This document shows, one piece after another, positions 61,541-64,000 of a stretch of DNA of 64,000 nucleotides; within the stretch, counting starts at the first letter, position 1, and every line of letters starts with the position of its first letter. The translations under genes and the position numbers were made by a program. The stretch lies in assembly GCF_018449635.1 (NCBI RefSeq), contig NZ_JAAVUV010000018.1:43783-107782 (forward strand), in the 5' to 3' direction. Origin of the DNA: Caballeronia sp. dw_276 (lineage in GTDB: Bacteria; Pseudomonadota; Gammaproteobacteria; Burkholderiales; Burkholderiaceae). Below the pieces are notes generated by a model that saw nothing but the letters and a program-made list of their open reading frames with translations, ran no database searches and was not told where the DNA came from.

Positions 61541-62296
61541 ATGAAAAAATGGCTCTCCACCCTCGCGCTGATCGGCGCGTCGCTGGTTGCATTCGGCCTC
61601 CCGCCGGCGCACGCAGAAGAAAACGTGCCGCTCGATGCCGCGCCCGACAGTTCTGAAAATTTTGCTTCCCTTCAACATGGCGCAAAATTGTTTGTAAACT
61701 ACTGTCTGAATTGCCATAGCGCGAATTTGATGCGTTACAACCGGCTGACGGATATTGGCATCGATCCAAAGGAGATCCAGGCGAATTTGCTTTTCACCAC
61801 GGACAAGATCGGCAACACAATGACCGTCGCAATGCGTCCAGACGATGCCAAAACGTGGTTCGGGTCGGCGCCGCCGGATCTGTCGGTGGAGGCGAGGGCG
61901 CGCGGCAAGGATTGGATCTATACGTATTTGCGCAGTTTTTATCGCGACGATACCCGGCCGACCGGCTGGAACAATCGTGTGTATGAAAATGTCGCAATGC
62001 CGCATGTGCTGTGGGAGTTGCAGGGCACGCGGACGGCGAAATTCGAGACCGAAGTCGACGAGAAAACTGGCGAAAAAGTGAAACATTTCGCGGGTTATAC
62101 CCAAGTCACTCCGGGGACGATGTCGCCAGTAGATTATGATTCGGCTATGGCCGATCTGGTTTCGTACCTTTCGTGGATGGCGGAACCGGCCCAGCAGACG
62201 CGAAAACAGCTGGGCGTCTGGGTCCTGATGTTCTTGGGAATTTTGAGCTTTCTGGCTTGGCGCCTCAACGCGGCATACTGGAAGCAGATTAAATAA
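61541..62296 (+). CDS. petC: Cytochrome c1 (PetC)
   Basis: 251 residues. Sec signal ending PPAHA-EE (about 25), haem-binding motif Cys55-x-x-Cys58-His59 (CLNCHSANLMRYNRLTDIG), a distal methionine region (VAMPHVLWELQG) and a C-terminal membrane anchor (LGVWVLMFLGILSFLAWRLNAAYWKQIK). It passes electrons from the Rieske protein to soluble cytochrome c. Needs the Ccs maturation system, part of which opens this window. Confidence 0.97.
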   Translation: MKKWLSTLALIGASLVAFGLPPAHAEENVPLDAAPDSSENFASLQHGAKLFVNYCLNCHSANLMRYNRLTDIGIDPKEIQANLLFTTDKIGNTMTVAMRPDDAKTWFGSAPPDLSVEARARGKDWIYTYLRSFYRDDTRPTGWNNRVYENVAMPHVLWELQGTRTAKFETEVDEKTGEKVKHFAGYTQVTPGTMSPVDYDSAMADLVSYLSWMAEPAQQTRKQLGVWVLMFLGILSFLAWRLNAAYWKQIK

Positions 62297-62327
62297 CACG
62301 CCGCGATCGGTGTGGGTCAGCGTCGAT

Positions 62328-62355
62328 AAAGCGCCTCGCAGAAGGCGCTTTTCGC
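62328..62355 (+). terminator. Terminator-like hairpin after petC
   Basis: Nine-bp stem AAAGCGCCT (62328-62336) with AGGCGCTTT (62343-62351), 6-nt loop, then a short T. It separates petABC from sspAB; the T-run is short. Confidence 0.55.
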
Positions 62356-62392
62356 ACGCTGGCCCTTATGTTTTCTGAAGGGACTTTTAATC

Positions 62393-63004
62393 ATGATGGT
62401 TTTGTACTCCGGCACTACTTGCCCGTTCTCCCAGCGCTGCCGGCTGGTGTTGTTCGAAAAGGGCATGGACTTCGAAATCCGCGACGTTGACCTGTTCAAC
62501 AAGCCCGAAGACATCGCAGTGATGAACCCGTACGGCCAGGTGCCGATTCTGGTCGAGCGCGACCTGATCCTGTACGAATCGAACATCATCAACGAATACA
62601 TCGACGAGCGTTTCCCGCATCCGCAACTGATGCCCGCCGATCCGGTCCAGCGTGCGCGCGCCCGCCTGTTCTTGCTGAATTTCGAGAAAGAGTTGTTCGT
62701 GCATGTGGGCACGCTCGAAAACGAAAAGGGCAAGGCCGCGGAAAAGAACCACGAGAAGGCGCGCAATGCCATCCGCGATCGTCTGACGCAACTCGCGCCA
62801 ATCTTCTTGAAGAACAAGTACATGCTCGGCGAAGAATTCTCCATGCTCGACGTCGCCATCGCGCCGCTCCTGTGGCGCCTGGATCACTATGGCATCGAGC
62901 TCTCGAAGAACGCCGCACCGTTGATGAAGTACGCCGAGCGGATCTTTAGCCGTCCGGCTTACATCGAAGCGCTGACGCCTTCGGAAAAAGTGATGCGTCG
63001 CTAA
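62393..63004 (+). CDS. sspA: Stringent starvation protein A (GST fold)
   Basis: 203 residues. A thioredoxin-like N-terminal half (MVLYSGTTCPFSQRCRLVLFEKGMDFEIRDVDLFNKPEDIAVMNPYGQVPILVERDLILYESNIINEYIDERFPHPQLMP) and an all-helical GST C-terminal half. SspA binds RNA polymerase and alters promoter use in starvation and acid stress. Pairing with sspB, 64 nt downstream, settles the identity. Confidence 0.96.
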   Translation: MMVLYSGTTCPFSQRCRLVLFEKGMDFEIRDVDLFNKPEDIAVMNPYGQVPILVERDLILYESNIINEYIDERFPHPQLMPADPVQRARARLFLLNFEKELFVHVGTLENEKGKAAEKNHEKARNAIRDRLTQLAPIFLKNKYMLGEEFSMLDVAIAPLLWRLDHYGIELSKNAAPLMKYAERIFSRPAYIEALTPSEKVMRR

Positions 63005-63068
63005 CGTATTCGATTGCGGAGTGTGCCGGCCAAGCGGGCGGCGCTTCGCATCGATAGAGGACAAGCCG

Positions 63069-63575
63069 ATGCAAGAAATTTCCACCAAGCCGTATCTATT
63101 GCGCGCGCTCTACGAGTGGTGCACGGATAACGGCTTTACGCCGCACATAGCGGTTCGTGTCGACAACGGCACACGCGTGCCGCGGCAATTCGTGCGTAAC
63201 GACGAGATCGTACTGAACATCAGCTTCGAGGCCACGAGCCAGTTGCAGATGGGCAATGAGTGGATCGAGTTCAGCGCGCGTTTCTCCGGCAAGTCGCACA
63301 AGATCGAGGTGCAGGTCGCCAACGTGCTTGCTATCTATGCACGCGAGAATGGCCAGGGCATGGCGTTTCCCGTCGATCCCGCAGCACTTGGCTCCGCGCC
63401 CGATGTGTCGGGTTCGGATGGACCGCGTTCATCGGAACTGGGTCCGGACGAGAGCGGATCCGAGCGGATAGAACGCCGGGAGCCGGCCGCGTCAACACGA
63501 GATGACGACGAGTTGCCTCCCGACGACGATGGATCAAAATCCACCGGCCGGGCTCACCTCAAGGTCGTCAAATGA
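63069..63575 (+). CDS. sspB: ClpXP protease specificity-enhancing factor SspB
   Basis: 168 residues. The folded N-terminal domain (about 1-110: STKPYLLRALYEWCTDNGFTPHIAV, FVRNDEIVLNISFEATSQLQMGNEWIEFSARFSGK, VLAIYARENGQGMAF) binds ssrA-tagged substrates. A long acidic, Ser/Pro-rich linker follows, and the short C-terminal tail GRAHLKVVK matches the ClpX-docking peptide of E. coli SspB. Confidence 0.96.
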   Translation: MQEISTKPYLLRALYEWCTDNGFTPHIAVRVDNGTRVPRQFVRNDEIVLNISFEATSQLQMGNEWIEFSARFSGKSHKIEVQVANVLAIYARENGQGMAFPVDPAALGSAPDVSGSDGPRSSELGPDESGSERIERREPAASTRDDDELPPDDDGSKSTGRAHLKVVK

Positions 63576-63593
63576 AGTAATATCGCTGACTTC

Positions 63594-63669
63594 GCCGGCT
63601 TAGCTCATCAGGTAGAGCAGTTGATTTGTAATCAGAAGGTGGCGGGTTCGAGTCCTGCAGCCGGCACCA
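63594..63669 (+). tRNA. tRNA-Thr (UGU anticodon)
   Basis: A 76-nt cloverleaf with encoded CCA. Acceptor GCCGGCT pairs with AGCCGGC; the D-arm GCTC/GAGC and the T-arm GCGGG-TTCGAGT-CCTGC are intact. Anticodon TGT at 63627-63629 sits in loop TTTGTAA. The anticodon stem GTTGA/TCAGA has a G-A clash at the 27-43 pair and a wobble below it. Acts in decoding ACA and related Thr codons. Confidence 0.93.
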
Positions 63670-63701
63670 GATTAGTTTTTCGAATTAGCGAGATGTTGTT
63701 G

Positions 63702-63736
63702 AACCCCGCGCCCGGCAACGGTCCGCGGGGTTTTTT
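63702..63736 (+). terminator. Rho-independent terminator after tRNA-Thr
   Basis: CCCCGCG (63704-63710) pairs with CGCGGGG (63724-63730), extended by AA/TT, loop about 13 nt, followed by TTTTTTC. Ends the tRNA transcript 33 nt downstream. Confidence 0.9.
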
Positions 63737-64000
63737 CTTATGTGTCCGGCGGCAAGGAGTACGACCTCGTACACAAGGCGTTCTTCAAGTAATTCCTGTA
63801 GCTTGATATTCTTTTCGCAAACCCCTTGCGCAACTCGCGAGGGCGCACTAGAATTCGGCCTCTTCGCTTCTGGGTGAGGCGAAGAGAAGCAGGAAGTAGG
63901 GGATTCGCAGTTCGATTCCAGCAGCTTGAGAGCCATGTAGGACGGCCCTCGCAGGGAATTGAGGTCAAGGTGGTCGTGATTTGAAGTTTGTCACGATGCG
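63737..64000 (+). promoter_or_regulatory. Gene-free end of window with a promoter-like site and hairpin
   Basis: No convincing gene. TTGCGC (63826-63831) and TAGAAT (63849-63854) are spaced by exactly 17 nt, a sigma-70-like arrangement. Just after the predicted start comes an 8-bp hairpin CTCTTCGC (63860-63867) with GCGAAGAG (63879-63886). The transcript would run out of the window. Two minus-strand open frames over this section have no ribosome sites or family resemblance and are disregarded. Confidence 0.35.

Noticed and set aside
60018..61769. 583-codon minus-strand open frame opposite petB
   Set aside because: Shadow of petB/petC. Composition is skewed to Arg, Asp, His and Gln, with no ribosome site or recognisable domain.
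63685..63968. Two overlapping minus-strand frames near the window end
   Set aside because: They run antisense through the tRNA terminator and promoter-like region, lack ribosome sites and look like chance frames.
63594..64000. tRNA-Thr as an integration site of a genomic island
   Set aside because: No integrase gene and no direct repeat of the tRNA 3' end occur in the 330 bp available after it.

Overview
The window reads as a stretch of the main chromosome of a Burkholderiaceae member (Burkholderia sensu lato, most like Paraburkholderia or Caballeronia). I infer this from the high GC, the dense housekeeping content and several gene orders typical of that group: an mla operon that includes mlaA, followed by an ABC exporter pair, ibaG, murA and a his operon carrying a marC-like gene; tatABC, a DegS-like protease, a Nif3-like gene, petABC and sspAB; and a thi operon behind a TPP riboswitch. 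Species cannot be fixed from the sequence alone.

Layout. 1-2.7 kb: end of ccsB (cytochrome c maturation) and msrPQ (periplasmic methionine sulfoxide repair). 2.7-7.1 kb: lptM-lysA on the minus strand, cyaY on the plus strand, mrcA (PBP1A) on the minus strand. 7.4-14.8 kb: a pilMNO(P)Q / hofMNOPQ-like DNA-uptake or pilus operon, aroK, aroB and a dNTPase. 14.8-20.1 kb: the ugp glycerol-3-phosphate system with a small ABM-fold gene inserted, ending in ugpQ. 20.1-22.6 kb: a DUF883/ElaB-type protein, an OmpW porin and a RAYT-type transposase homologue that has lost key catalytic residues. 22.9-29.1 kb: gltB and gltD. 29.2-34.9 kb: a LysR regulator divergent from a quinone-reductase-like gene, an alpha carbonic anhydrase, an MFS transporter and an SbmA/BacA-like ABC transporter. 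35.1-38.8 kb: TPP riboswitch and thiO-thiS-thiG-thiE. 38.8-45.4 kb: mlaFEDACB, an ABC-2 exporter pair and ibaG. 45.5-54.5 kb: murA and hisGDCB-marC-hisHAFIE. 54.5-64 kb: DUF4870, HIT, tatABC, DegS/AlgW-like protease, Nif3-like, petABC, sspAB, and a tRNA-Thr(UGU) with its terminator.

How the parts work together. Envelope themes dominate: peptidoglycan (mrcA, murA, DAP/lysine via lysA), outer-membrane lipid asymmetry (mla, with lptM linked to LPS assembly), Tat export (tatABC, with Tat substrates MsrP and the Rieske protein PetA in the same window) and respiration (petABC, ccsB). Biosynthetic blocks cover glutamate, histidine, thiamine and shikimate. No prophage, complete insertion sequence or CRISPR array is visible. 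The most unusual single object is the apparently catalytically dead RAYT-family protein next to gltB. Smaller points of interest are a PilO-PilP fusion, an N-terminally extended ThiE, an ABM gene inside ugp, and several structured intergenic regions.
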